From contig JAIRUI010000100.1 of the NCBI GenBank assembly GCA_031254455.1, positions 1 through 23,377 of the forward strand: DNA of 23,377 bases. The letters run 5' to 3'. Positions 8,275-16,490 of the stretch are shown here, in pieces (within the stretch, counting starts at the first letter, position 1; each line of letters starts with the position of its first letter). Below the pieces are notes generated by a model that saw only the letters and a program-made list of their open reading frames with translations, was not told where the DNA came from and searched no databases. Origin of the DNA: Chitinispirillales bacterium (lineage in GTDB: Bacteria > Fibrobacterota > Chitinivibrionia > Chitinivibrionales > Chitinivibrionaceae). A program made the position numbers and the translations under genes.

Positions 8275-9542
8275 ATGTTATTGAGTTTTTCGCGAAGTTC
8301 CCTTTGGTTTTCCTCTATTTCTCTAATATTTTTCTTCTCGGCGGATATTTTTTTTAGAATTTCCGCATTCTTTTGAGTATAATCTTTTTGGATACCGTTG
8401 AAAATATCGCCGGTTTTACGCTTGTTGTCCAGCAAAAGCGAGTTTATTATCCGTCGGCTTATTTCAGAGTATTTTTCATCCGAAAGTTCGAAAGTAATTA
8501 TTTTTATCTTATCGATTTTCGGCGTAAAAAACGAAAAACTATCCCAACTTTTCTTTACTGACGATATTTTTTTCATAAAATTTTCGTTTTCAGAGAAATC
8601 TTTTTTCAAATTTTCAAAAGAATTTTCTACCGAATTTAATTCATCGTTTAAACGGTTTTTAATAGAGTTTACGATTTCATCTATCGCTTTAAACGAAATG
8701 GAAAGCTTTCTTTCGAGCGCTTCAGAAAGCGAAAAATACTTTTCTCTTTTCAAAAAACCGATAACTTCGTTTTTTATTACATCCATACCGGTTTCGTTTT
8801 TTGCCGATACGCAAAGAAACCATCCGCTTACATCTATATTAAGTTTACTTTTAAGCGTTTTTTTTACAAAATCGGTCGTCATCGCCAAATCGGCTTCGCT
8901 AAGCAAATCAATTTTATTGAATACAAAAAATATTCTGCTTGCCTGCGGAATTATCTGCTTAATAAAATTCAATTCCATCTGCGTTATAGGCAAATCGGCG
9001 CTTAATATAAAAAACACGGCGTCACACTGCGACAAAACGGCAAGAGTGGCTTTAGTATTATGAACATGCGTGGAACCGAATCCCGGCGTATCGATTATCG
9101 TCGTCGAGCCTGCAAGAAATTCGCTATTGCAAAACACTTCCGCTCTTGTAACGCCCAATTTATTTTCAGGATTGGCGCTTTCCGTAACAAAACCGCTCAA
9201 TATTTCTTTGACGTTTTCTTCTTTCGCTTCTTTTTTAGAATTATCCGCGAATGAAATCACCGCTTTTGTTTCGTCGCCGAAACGAATTTCCGTAGGAATA
9301 GCCGTAAGCGGCAATACGGAAGTAGGAAGCAAATCTTTTTTTATTAACTTGTTTATAAAAGTCGATTTTCCGCGATTAAACTGCCCTATAATCGCTATAT
9401 GGATTTCTCCTGAAAAAAGCCGACTGCGTATTTGCGATAAAATTTGCAACTGCTGTGAAACTAACTTCTCGTTCTTAATCGTTTCAAGATTAAGAACTAA
9501 ATTGTCTATGATTTCGTCAAAAGATACTTCCGTTTGTTTCAT
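8244..9542 (-). CDS. Dynamin-like GTPase
   Basis: A dynamin-family GTPase, a group that binds and remodels or guards membranes. The P-loop GQFNRGKST is at 53-61, the switch I region LTAIPT at 79-84, DTPGFGS at 151-157 (G3), NKID at 209-212 (G4) and an SAK-type G5 follows VSGWFLC. The C-terminal 140 residues are highly charged and predicted to be helical, likely the stalk. At 432 residues it is shorter than typical bacterial dynamin-like proteins (about 600-1200), and I see no hydrophobic paddle or membrane segment, so membrane contact would need a partner or an amphipathic helix. It is the last gene of the seven-gene minus-strand run, 12 bases after the lipoprotein gene. The ribosome site before the ATG is weak, suggesting translational coupling. 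Confidence 0.8.
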   Translation of the reverse strand: MKQTEVSFDEIIDNLVLNLETIKNEKLVSQQLQILSQIRSRLFSGEIHIAIIGQFNRGKSTFINKLIKKDLLPTSVLPLTAIPTEIRFGDETKAVISFADNSKKEAKEENVKEILSGFVTESANPENKLGVTRAEVFCNSEFLAGSTTIIDTPGFGSTHVHNTKATLAVLSQCDAVFFILSADLPITQMELNFIKQIIPQASRIFFVFNKIDLLSEADLAMTTDFVKKTLKSKLNIDVSGWFLCVSAKNETGMDVIKNEVIGFLKREKYFSLSEALERKLSISFKAIDEIVNSIKNRLNDELNSVENSFENLKKDFSENENFMKKISSVKKSWDSFSFFTPKIDKIKIITFELSDEKYSEISRRIINSLLLDNKRKTGDIFNGIQKDYTQKNAEILKKISAEKKNIREIEENQRELREKLNNIQKCINLYTQ

Positions 9543-9554
9543 CTCAAAAAATAC

Positions 9555-11129
9555 TTACTCTCTGCCTTGTCTTATCGACTCCTGCCTCAGTTCTTCAACA
9601 TCTACTATCGGTTCTCCCAAATGTAAATACATAAATTCGGCGTCAGAAGACAAATTACAGCCGGGTTGATTTTGCAGAATCCATCTGTAATTCATAGCCG
9701 CAAACGGATACTTTTCCAACTGCTCCGCATAGACATATCCTATCATAAAAAACACCTCGCACCATTTGGAATTCGCTCCGCCGTAAAGTAAATATTTTCT
9801 ATATGAATTTATTGATTCCGTATATGATTTTGCGTCTGTCTGCAACTTCGCCAACTCCAAAAACGCATTTTTCCCTTCAGGAGAATACAAATACCATTCC
9901 GTCAGGTCCCGATAAAGTTTTTTCGCCCTTTCCGTGTTTTGGTTCGCCGCTAAACTGTCCGCTTCCGATTTTATTTGAGACGGCGATTTGCCGAATATGT
10001 CAACATAATCTTTCTGCATAAGGACAACGTTCGCCTTTGCACGTTTTTGATGAATATATTCAATTATTTTCGCTTCATACATCTCCGTTTTTATCGTATC
10101 GGAATAATTTTCAATCTCTTCCTGAGAAATGTCAAACGACGGATTTTTCATTTTGTCCGCAATCGCAAATTTTATAAAGTCCTGATTAGGCGTAAAATCG
10201 CTCTTTATTTTATCGCCTAAAACTTCATTAACATAATGACGCACGATTTCATATTTTTCAAACTGTTCTTTAAGTTTTTTATAACCTTCAGCCTTTACAT
10301 AACCGGAACTTTTCGCCTCGTCCGCAAACAAAATCCATGATACCATTTTTGCGACGACCAAATCTTCGGAAACGTTTTGCCCTTTGGCTATCCAACTCAT
10401 AACAACATTCAGTTCGGGTTCTGAAATCAATTTTCCCGCGCCCACAAGTTCGGATTTTGTATTATATTTTGGGAAATCCGCTCCAAACCTCTTCTTGTAA
10501 AGAATATCTCTGAAAAACGCCGCTCTATCGCCGGCCATCTGCTCAAACCATTTTGTTTTAAGATCTTCTTCGGAAAACCCCGGATAAATCGCCGAAAATT
10601 CAGAAGAAGGCGGATATTTAGTCAAAAACAATTTTTTTATTATCGAAATCCTCGCCCGATTAAAATCCATCGAATCGCTTTGCCCCAAACCAAATTCCAT
10701 TAATAATTCGTTTTTATGTTTTTTATAATAAGCGTAAATTTCTTCGTCGGCGGCTCCCATGTTTTTATCTATAACGCCTACTTGATATATTTGTCCGGGA
10801 ATGTAGATTTCTTTCCATTTCCATTCCAAACCGTTCATAACTTGCTTTTTATACTCTTGCGCTTCCTGATATAAAACCTGAGTTTCTATGAAAAGGGTCG
10901 TAGTATTACGACTTCCGGGGAATCTTCCTCTCATTTCTCTCACAGGATGATGATATTGCATACTGCTGAAAGCGATAAGGTCTCCTATGCTGTAAGTCTT
11001 TTTCGCTATCGTTCCAAACGGCGCGGTAAGTTCGTCGGCGGAGGATTTTACGTCGCGTCCGTTTTTTTTGGCGCAGCAAAAAACCAAAACGGAAACACAT
11101 AAACAAAGCGTCAATCCAAATTTCTTCAT
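9555..11129 (-). CDS. Probable envelope lipoprotein, SurA/TPR-like helical
   Basis: An exported protein of unknown function. The N-terminus MKKFGLTLCLCVSVLVFCCA is a signal peptide with a relaxed lipobox; C18 or C19 would be the lipidated residue, though the -1 position is not a standard one. Residues about 40-330 are helical, and IDKNMGAADEEIYAYYKKHK resembles the helical N-domain of SurA/PrsA-type foldases, but I see no rotamase domain. Residues about 395-500 look like TPR units (NTERAKKLYRDLTEWYLYSP, then AFLELAKLQTDAKSYTESIN). AAGGTAGG lies just upstream of the ATG. It sits between the STAS gene and the GTPase gene, so it may link the regulatory module to the envelope. A chaperone-like role is inference only. 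Confidence 0.6.
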   Translation of the reverse strand: MKKFGLTLCLCVSVLVFCCAKKNGRDVKSSADELTAPFGTIAKKTYSIGDLIAFSSMQYHHPVREMRGRFPGSRNTTTLFIETQVLYQEAQEYKKQVMNGLEWKWKEIYIPGQIYQVGVIDKNMGAADEEIYAYYKKHKNELLMEFGLGQSDSMDFNRARISIIKKLFLTKYPPSSEFSAIYPGFSEEDLKTKWFEQMAGDRAAFFRDILYKKRFGADFPKYNTKSELVGAGKLISEPELNVVMSWIAKGQNVSEDLVVAKMVSWILFADEAKSSGYVKAEGYKKLKEQFEKYEIVRHYVNEVLGDKIKSDFTPNQDFIKFAIADKMKNPSFDISQEEIENYSDTIKTEMYEAKIIEYIHQKRAKANVVLMQKDYVDIFGKSPSQIKSEADSLAANQNTERAKKLYRDLTEWYLYSPEGKNAFLELAKLQTDAKSYTESINSYRKYLLYGGANSKWCEVFFMIGYVYAEQLEKYPFAAMNYRWILQNQPGCNLSSDAEFMYLHLGEPIVDVEELRQESIRQGRE

Positions 11130-11142
11130 TATAACCTACCTT

Positions 11143-11508
11143 TTATTTTTTCATCAAAGCGGCAAGCGCTTCGTCCGTATTTTTATAAACATTTAACGAT
11201 GTCGACGCCCCTATAATATCAATTACGTCTTTAATATTATCGTTTATATTGCAAATAGCAAAGACGCCGCCTTTAAACCGAACGGTTTTGGTTATATTCA
11301 AAAAAGCTCCCAGACCGGTACTGTTAATATACCTTAAATTTTCCAAATCGGCAATAATATTTATTTTTCCGTCATAGTTCAAAATATCAAATATCGTATT
11401 TGAAAAAATCGTTGAAGTAGTCGAGTCGATATCGCCTTTAACTTTTACAATGACCCCGTCATTAACATTTTCCACATCCGTCTTCAAAATCTCAATCTGC
11501 GTTTGCAT
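11143..11508 (-). CDS. STAS-domain anti-sigma-factor antagonist
   Basis: A 121-residue single STAS domain of the SpoIIAA/RsbV type. In partner switching, the unphosphorylated form binds an anti-sigma kinase and frees the sigma factor; phosphorylation on a conserved Ser/Thr turns it off. The key segment YINSTGLGAF (60-69) corresponds to the usual DSSGLG, so S63 or T64 is the likely phosphosite, with Asn in place of the usual Asp. The start lies inside the end of the GHKL-kinase gene (17-base overlap), with AAAGGGGA upstream. The overlap with its probable kinase matches the usual antagonist/kinase gene pairing, although here the antagonist comes second. Confidence 0.85.
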   Translation of the reverse strand: MQTQIEILKTDVENVNDGVIVKVKGDIDSTTSTIFSNTIFDILNYDGKINIIADLENLRYINSTGLGAFLNITKTVRFKGGVFAICNINDNIKDVIDIIGASTSLNVYKNTDEALAALMKK

Positions 11509-12313
11509 AATCAGATTCCCCTTTCTTTTTTACCACATGAACCCACGTTCCGTCAAATGAACTGTTTATCTCAAAATCATCTGAAAGTTTTTTTACCAAA
11601 GCCAAACCCCTCCCTCTGAAATCGTTTTCGGTTTTATTGGGGGAATCGGCCCATTTTTCCATACTTTTTTCTATCTCGTGTCCGGTTTTCCCTTTCATCG
11701 CTTTGAAAGAATATCCGTTATAAACATTTATCTCTACTTTGTTTTCTCCAATGGAACATAGAACTTCTATAGCTTTACATTCGTCTTGAGCCCCGTGTTC
11801 TATCGCGTTGTTACACAACTCGTCCACTATCATCTCTATCTGAAACACCGTTTTCTTTGAAATCCCGCACAATTCCGCAAAATCCGATACACAGCCTCTT
11901 ATAGACGGCACAAACTCCAAATCCGCGGGTATTCTTATATTAACGGTATCGCGGTTTTTACAAAAATCCCAATAAAAATAATTTATTGCATCGTTTACAT
12001 TGTAAAAGAATTTTAAAAAAGTACTTTGTTTTGTCACTTCTATCTTTTTTTGCAAATTTCTTGAGCGTCCAACAAAACACAACTTATGAAAATACTTTAT
12101 CCCTATTTTACTTGCAAAATCAAATATTTTCAAGAGAACGTCGTCGGGAATATCGTCGGCAGCCCCTGCGTCCAAAATCACAAACTTACGGGAAGAAGAA
12201 ACTATTTTTTCAAAACAACTGAAAAGTTCCGCGCCGCTTTCAAAATTCTCGTCTTCAAGAAATCTTAAAAACGCGACTTCGTCAAATTCTTCGCTTAAAA
12301 GTACCGACGGCAT
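11492..12313 (-). CDS. STAS-like domain fused to an RsbW-type GHKL kinase
   Basis: Residues about 125-265 form an RsbW/SpoIIAB-like ATPase: N-box IEMIVDELCNNAIEHG (159-174) with E165 and N168/N169, and a G2-type segment GRGLALVKKL (234-243). The G1 box, normally DxGxG, reads VYNGYSF (197-203), so the usual aspartate is replaced. Residues about 1-115 alternate strand and helix like a STAS domain (RKFVILDAGAADDIPDD, then a helix, then HKLCFVGRSR) and end in NVNDAINYF, matching the C-terminal helix of STAS domains; the phospho-acceptor Ser is absent. The ATG directly abuts the stop of the upstream gene (TAAATG), with AAAGG upstream. A kinase for the STAS protein encoded next is likely; the fused STAS-like part may be an inhibitory or docking domain. 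The ATPase call is strong, the STAS call moderate. Confidence 0.78.
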   Translation of the reverse strand: MPSVLLSEEFDEVAFLRFLEDENFESGAELFSCFEKIVSSSRKFVILDAGAADDIPDDVLLKIFDFASKIGIKYFHKLCFVGRSRNLQKKIEVTKQSTFLKFFYNVNDAINYFYWDFCKNRDTVNIRIPADLEFVPSIRGCVSDFAELCGISKKTVFQIEMIVDELCNNAIEHGAQDECKAIEVLCSIGENKVEINVYNGYSFKAMKGKTGHEIEKSMEKWADSPNKTENDFRGRGLALVKKLSDDFEINSSFDGTWVHVVKKKGESDYANAD

Positions 12314-12751
12314 TTAATCTACCTTTACGGCTCGTGTTATTTTGACATTTGTAATCCTGCCGCCGCGCAACCGCAATATCGCGCTGTCAGAATATCTTTC
12401 AATCAGACATATTTCGGGGGAACCTATGCCGAACTCCTGCAGTATTCCGCCTTCTTCCGTACAGATAACGTTATTTTCCGAACTGTTTTGCTCCAAAATA
12501 TCAAACAAAAGTCCGTCTCCGCCTATCTCAAATTTTATATCAAGCCAAGATCCTGTCGTCTGTTTTTTTATCATATTAGAAATCTTACCGCACAATTCGT
12601 CGATAACTATTTCCATTTGATACAAAAATCCGCTGCCTAAACCATAAGCCATCAGCACTTCTACGATATACCTTCTCGCTAAAGGAATATATTTTTCAAG
12701 CGCCGGAATCGACAGTAAAAAACACTTGCTATTCTTCGCCGTACAGGACAT
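12314..12751 (-). CDS. Degenerate GHKL (anti-sigma-kinase-like) protein
   Basis: A 145-residue protein that looks like an RsbW-type ATPase that has lost key residues. EIVIDELCGKISNMI (47-61) aligns with the N-box of its neighbour, but the Mg-binding Asn is replaced by Gly/Lys; GIGSPEICLIERYSDS (108-123) aligns with the G2 region. It may bind partners without kinase activity. The open frame extends upstream to 12799, but I chose the ATG at 12751: GAGG lies 9 bases before it, and starting there gives only a 23-base overlap with the preceding gene. The next gene's start abuts its stop. Its place between the small helical protein and the STAS-GHKL fusion suggests it modulates the same switch. Confidence 0.62.
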   Translation of the reverse strand: MSCTAKNSKCFLLSIPALEKYIPLARRYIVEVLMAYGLGSGFLYQMEIVIDELCGKISNMIKKQTTGSWLDIKFEIGGDGLLFDILEQNSSENNVICTEEGGILQEFGIGSPEICLIERYSDSAILRLRGGRITNVKITRAVKVD

Positions 12752-13061
12752 ACGCTTCATCCTCGGAAGATAACATCTTTTTTTTAACAAGCGTTTCAAT
12801 CAACCGGCATTCCGCCGCAAGCAAAACGGTAAACGACGGCGTATCTCCAAAAATATCCGTGAATTTTTTCGTTTGAGCGTTTTTCTCGGAAATGTTTCGC
12901 AAAGAATCCAGAACACATTCCATAACGTACATTATTTCACCGTAAGTTACGTTTCCGTCGCGGTATTCTTTGAAATCTTCAATGGCTTTCAAAAATAAAC
13001 CGTTAAGTTTATCAAACTCTTCTTTGCTGTCGAAAACGTTGTTTAATTTCTGATCTTGCAC
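12729..13061 (-). CDS. Small helical protein of unknown function in the partner-switching operon
   Basis: I do not recognise this protein. The GTG at 13061 is the best start because AAGGAGAGG precedes it at proper distance; a TTG at 13080-13082 lies upstream of that site. The 110-residue product has no signal or membrane segment, is charged and mostly helical, and ends in acidic DEAYVLYGEE. Its stop lies within the start region of the GHKL-like gene (23-base overlap), which suggests translational coupling and a role in the same complex. It has no recognisable DNA-binding or catalytic motif. A helical signalling partner is possible but unproven. Confidence 0.6.
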   Translation of the reverse strand: MQDQKLNNVFDSKEEFDKLNGLFLKAIEDFKEYRDGNVTYGEIMYVMECVLDSLRNISEKNAQTKKFTDIFGDTPSFTVLLAAECRLIETLVKKKMLSSEDEAYVLYGEE

Positions 13062-13127
13062 TGTTTTCCTCTCCTTCTGCAAAAAGATATCGTTGGCAAA
13101 AATAATATCGGCGCAAGTTTAACACGG

Positions 13128-13898
13128 TCATTTTCTTAAAGATACGGCGATTTCCAGCATATCAAAACCTTGCGCAACGACATTTTTAAGCAAATCCGCG
13201 TTTATTTTTTTTATGTCGTCGGAAGAAATATTAACTCTGGATTCAAGCGAATGCCAAAAAACCAACCCTTTCTTAATCGTCGAAACGCTTGACGCTCTTG
13301 CAAAAAACAACTCTTTTTGCGTGTTGGCGTCATAAAACAAATAGTTGGCTTTAAGTTTTCCCTCGATTCCCGCTCCCGCTCCGAAAATGGCTCTGCGAAC
13401 CGCCGCAACTCGATATTCTTCAACGTCGATTAAAAGAACTATCGTATTTTGCAATTCATGTTTTTTCAATTCTTCAAAAAACACCGAATCGATTACTATT
13501 TTATTATTCAAGAATAATTTTCTGCACACGCGCATCGAAAATTCCTTAGGAATAAACTCGGCGTTTATTTCCCGCCCTAAATGCGTTCTTACCATCTCTT
13601 CAAAAGTATCGCGAAGCTCGGGTATTTCTCCGGATTGAATCCCGACAAAAACGATCTTGTGAATTTTCGCGTCATTTTTTTCAACGGTAAAAGCGTCCTC
13701 AATAACAAAGGGGTTTTCAAAAGCGGCGGAATCTATCTCTTCTAAAAAAATTTCATCGGATATTTCATTTTCCGTAATTTCCTGCGGCGATTGTAAAACG
13801 CTGTCCGCATGCGCTGAAACGCTGTCTATCCGCAACGCGTCGTTTTCTTGTGCAAACAAGCAAAACGCAGTCGTAAACAATATCGATATTTTTTTCAT
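13128..13898 (-). CDS. Secreted or periplasmic protein of unknown function
   Basis: The N-terminus MKKISILFTTAFCLFA is a signal peptide with likely cleavage before QEND. An acidic, low-complexity stretch (about 20-75) is followed by an alpha/beta domain from about residue 80 (KIHKIVFVGIQSGEI) to the end. The second half (NTIVLLIDVEEYRVA, GAGAGIEGKLKANYLFYDAN, then KELFFARASS) alternates strands like periplasmic lipoprotein-type domains that report on surface structures, but I cannot name a family. GCGAGG lies just before the ATG. The gene follows the glgB terminator and lies 66 bases upstream of the regulatory cluster, so it probably heads the seven-gene run or shares its promoter region. Two cysteines at most are seen, so disulfides are not a clear feature. 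Confidence 0.6.
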   Translation of the reverse strand: MKKISILFTTAFCLFAQENDALRIDSVSAHADSVLQSPQEITENEISDEIFLEEIDSAAFENPFVIEDAFTVEKNDAKIHKIVFVGIQSGEIPELRDTFEEMVRTHLGREINAEFIPKEFSMRVCRKLFLNNKIVIDSVFFEELKKHELQNTIVLLIDVEEYRVAAVRRAIFGAGAGIEGKLKANYLFYDANTQKELFFARASSVSTIKKGLVFWHSLESRVNISSDDIKKINADLLKNVVAQGFDMLEIAVSLRK

Positions 13899-13949
13899 TT
13901 TAACCTCGCTTTACACAAACTTTAAGCGTCGGAAATATAATATTTGCGC

Positions 13950-13981
13950 AAAAACAAAAAGAGGCGCGTTTTGCGCCTCTC
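13950..13981 (-). terminator. Intrinsic terminator of glgB
   Basis: On the minus strand GAGGCGC and GCGCCTC pair as a 7-bp GC-rich stem (8 bp with the flanking A-T pair) around a 5-base loop (AAAAC), followed by TTTTTGTTTT. It lies 12 bases after the glgB stop and separates glgB from the downstream seven-gene run. Confidence 0.88.
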
Positions 13982-13992
13982 TAAAGAAAAAC

Positions 13993-16221
13993 CTATTCAA
14001 ACTCAAAAATAAGAAACGCAAGCGGCGGCAAATCAATTTCAAGGGTAAATTCTTTGCCTTGCGACGATTCTTTTTTCGTTGAAATCGCCTTTGAGCCGTT
14101 TCCTAATCCCTCTCCTCCGTATTCGGCGGCGTTTGAGTTGAAAACTTCTTTGAAGCGGGCGTCGTAAGAAATTCCCAAACGATAGCCGTAACGAATGACC
14201 GGTGTGAAATTAAACGCAAACAGAAATTTTTTCTTCTGCGATTTGGACTTGCGGACAAACGCGATTACACAGTTGTCGCGGTCGTTATAATCAACCCATT
14301 CAAAACCCTCGTGCGAAATATCGTCTTCCCACATCGCGCAGTTTTTAACGTAAAATCCGTTCAAGTCTTTAACCATTTTATTGATTTTTGAATGATAAAC
14401 TCCGTTAACGCTTTCGTCAAGCAAGAACCAGTCGATTTGACGCTTTTCGTACCATTCGTTTCGCATACCGAATTCCGCGCCCATAAAGCAGATTTTTTTG
14501 CCGGGATGCCCATACATAAATCCGTACAACAAACGCAGATTTGCAAATTTTTTCCAATCGTCGCCGGGCATTTTTTCAAGCAAACTTCTTTTTCCGTGTA
14601 CAACTTCGTCATGCGAAAGAACAAGCATAAATTTTTCGGAAAACGCATACCACAAGCAATACGTCAAATCGCCCTGATGGTATTTTCTATTGACAGGGTC
14701 TTGTTTGAAATAATCCAGAGTGTCGTGCATCCAACCCATATTCCACTTAAACGAGAAGCCGAGCCCGCCGTATTCGACAGGGGCGGTTACGCCCGGAAAC
14801 ATAGTAGATTCTTCGGCGATTGTTATTACTCCGGGAAACGAATTATGGACGACCCAATTTACTTGTTGCAAAAACCCTATCGCTTCCAAATTTTCGTTGC
14901 CGCCGTGAGCGTTGGGAAGCCATTCGCCATGCTTTCTGCTGTAATCTCGATAAAGCATACTCGCGACCGCGTCGATTCTCAAACCGTCTATGTGATATTG
15001 TGAAATCCAATAAACCGCGTTCGCCACCAAAAAATTGCGTACTTCGTGCCGCCCGTAATTGAAAATAAGCGTTCCCCAGTCTCTGTGTTCGCCTTCTCGC
15101 GGATCTGAATGCTCGTACAAATGCGTCCCGTCAAAAAACGACAGAGCGTATTCGTCTTTTGGGAAATGCCCCGGCACCCAATCCAAAATTACTCCGATGT
15201 TGTTTTGGTGAAGAATATCCACCAAATATTGAAAGTCCTGCGGAGATCCGAAGCGGTGATTTACCGCATAAAACCCTCCTACCTGATAGCCCCAACTGGG
15301 CACAAACGGATGATCTTGCACGGGCATAAATTCTACGTGCGTGTATCCCATTTCTTTTATGTACGGAACAAGAAGTTTGGCGATTTCGCGGTAATTGTAA
15401 TAATCGCCTTCTTCGTTGCGACCGCTTTTTTTCCAACTTCCCAAATGCATTTCATAAATAGACATAGGTTCTCTATGCCACTGACCTTTGTCTTGACGAC
15501 TCAAAATCCACTCCTGGTCGCTCCACTTGTAATTTTTGGTGGAACTTACGACCGAACCGTGATAAGGAAAAGCCTGCTGCGATATTCCGTAAGGGTCGGC
15601 TTTAAGAACCAAATGCCCGGAACCGGCTTTTCTTATTTCGTATTTGTAAACCGTTCCCTCTTTAAGCGCAGGGATGAAAATTTCCCAAACGCCCGAACTT
15701 CCAATCGGACGCATCGGATGGGCGCGCCCGTCCCATAAATTAAAATCGCCGACAACGGCGACTCTTTGGGCGTTTGGCGCCCAAACCGCAAAATGCACTC
15801 CTTCAACGCCGTCTATCGACATTAAATGAGAACCCATCTTTTCAAAAATATAGCGATTATTGCCTTCGTTGAACAAATACAAATCCTCGTCGGTAAGAAC
15901 CGGAAGAAACGAATACGGGTCGGCGGTTCTTTTTATAAACCCGTCGCCGTAATAAATTTCCAGTTCGTATTTGAAAACTTTCTTTTTATCTTCAAGCAAG
16001 AGAGTAAAGACAGGCGTTCCTTCTATATGAAACATATCGGCGATGAACTTTCCCTTACCGTCATAAACCTTAACGCAAGCCGCTCCGTAATAAACGGCGC
16101 GAATGGAAACGCCTCTGTCGCAGGGATGCATACCCAAAATCGAAAAAGGGTCTCTAACCGAACTGCCGCACAACGCCGCTATGTCGCCGTCTGATAAAAC
16201 TCCGTTTATATCCGCACTCAT
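13993..16221 (-). CDS. glgB: 1,4-alpha-glucan (glycogen) branching enzyme
   Basis: Makes alpha-1,6 branches in glycogen by cutting and transferring alpha-1,4 chains (GH13). The 742-residue length fits the long bacterial form. An N-terminal N1 domain (about 1-110) precedes a CBM48-type beta-sandwich (about 140-235, AVWAPNAQRVAVVGDFNLWD), then the catalytic barrel: nucleophile D417 in GLRIDAVASM, acid/base E470 in TIAEEST, and D538 in VLSHDEVVHGK. The C-terminal all-beta domain ends in LPPLAFLIFEFE. GGAGGG lies 6 bases before the ATG. The gene stands alone between a predicted promoter and a terminator; no other glg gene is in the window. It implies that the organism stores branched glucan. All active-site motifs look intact. 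Confidence 0.96.
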   Translation of the reverse strand: MSADINGVLSDGDIAALCGSSVRDPFSILGMHPCDRGVSIRAVYYGAACVKVYDGKGKFIADMFHIEGTPVFTLLLEDKKKVFKYELEIYYGDGFIKRTADPYSFLPVLTDEDLYLFNEGNNRYIFEKMGSHLMSIDGVEGVHFAVWAPNAQRVAVVGDFNLWDGRAHPMRPIGSSGVWEIFIPALKEGTVYKYEIRKAGSGHLVLKADPYGISQQAFPYHGSVVSSTKNYKWSDQEWILSRQDKGQWHREPMSIYEMHLGSWKKSGRNEEGDYYNYREIAKLLVPYIKEMGYTHVEFMPVQDHPFVPSWGYQVGGFYAVNHRFGSPQDFQYLVDILHQNNIGVILDWVPGHFPKDEYALSFFDGTHLYEHSDPREGEHRDWGTLIFNYGRHEVRNFLVANAVYWISQYHIDGLRIDAVASMLYRDYSRKHGEWLPNAHGGNENLEAIGFLQQVNWVVHNSFPGVITIAEESTMFPGVTAPVEYGGLGFSFKWNMGWMHDTLDYFKQDPVNRKYHQGDLTYCLWYAFSEKFMLVLSHDEVVHGKRSLLEKMPGDDWKKFANLRLLYGFMYGHPGKKICFMGAEFGMRNEWYEKRQIDWFLLDESVNGVYHSKINKMVKDLNGFYVKNCAMWEDDISHEGFEWVDYNDRDNCVIAFVRKSKSQKKKFLFAFNFTPVIRYGYRLGISYDARFKEVFNSNAAEYGGEGLGNGSKAISTKKESSQGKEFTLEIDLPPLAFLIFEFE

Positions 16222-16264
16222 TTAAACCCTCCGTAGAAATTTTAAATAATAACCGTCAATAGCA

Positions 16265-16294
16265 AATATAACTTAATACCGAGACAAAATGCAA
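16265..16294 (-). promoter_or_regulatory. Candidate glgB promoter
   Basis: On the minus strand TTGCAT (16289-16294), an 18-base spacer and TATATT (16265-16270). The predicted start is near 16258, about 37 bases before the ATG at 16221. Spacing and leader length match the promoter proposed for the DksA-like gene. Confidence 0.45.
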
Positions 16295-16490
16295 AGATTT
16301 TGTAATCTTTCGACAAACTAATCGACAAAGTGCGAAATAATATGTTTTTAATAAAAACTTGCGGAAGTTATTTATGAATAATGATTTTACGTTAATTTTT
16401 GATACTTATGATTGATTTTTCGTATTTGCTTTGAACATTATATTATTTTGCCCTGATAACATGGAAAATATATGTTTTGAGAGGTGGATA

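Noticed and set aside
8398..9669. Two long plus-strand open frames (8398-9063, 9070-9669) opposite the GTPase gene
   Set aside because: They mirror the GTPase and the end of the lipoprotein gene, have no ribosome site, and their composition follows the opposite strand.
14392..15738. Long plus-strand open frames opposite glgB (14392-15003, 15109-15738)
   Set aside because: glgB is certain on the minus strand with intact active-site motifs; these are shadows of its codon use.
16293..16310. Hairpin AAAGATT-TTGT-AATCTTT between glgB and the cassette
   Set aside because: AT-only-like stem without a T-run, and it overlaps the -35 of the proposed glgB promoter, so it is not a terminator.
16374..16415. 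13-codon open frame starting at ATG 16374, ahead of the cassette
   Set aside because: No convincing ribosome site and too short to judge; it could be a leader peptide, but nothing supports that.
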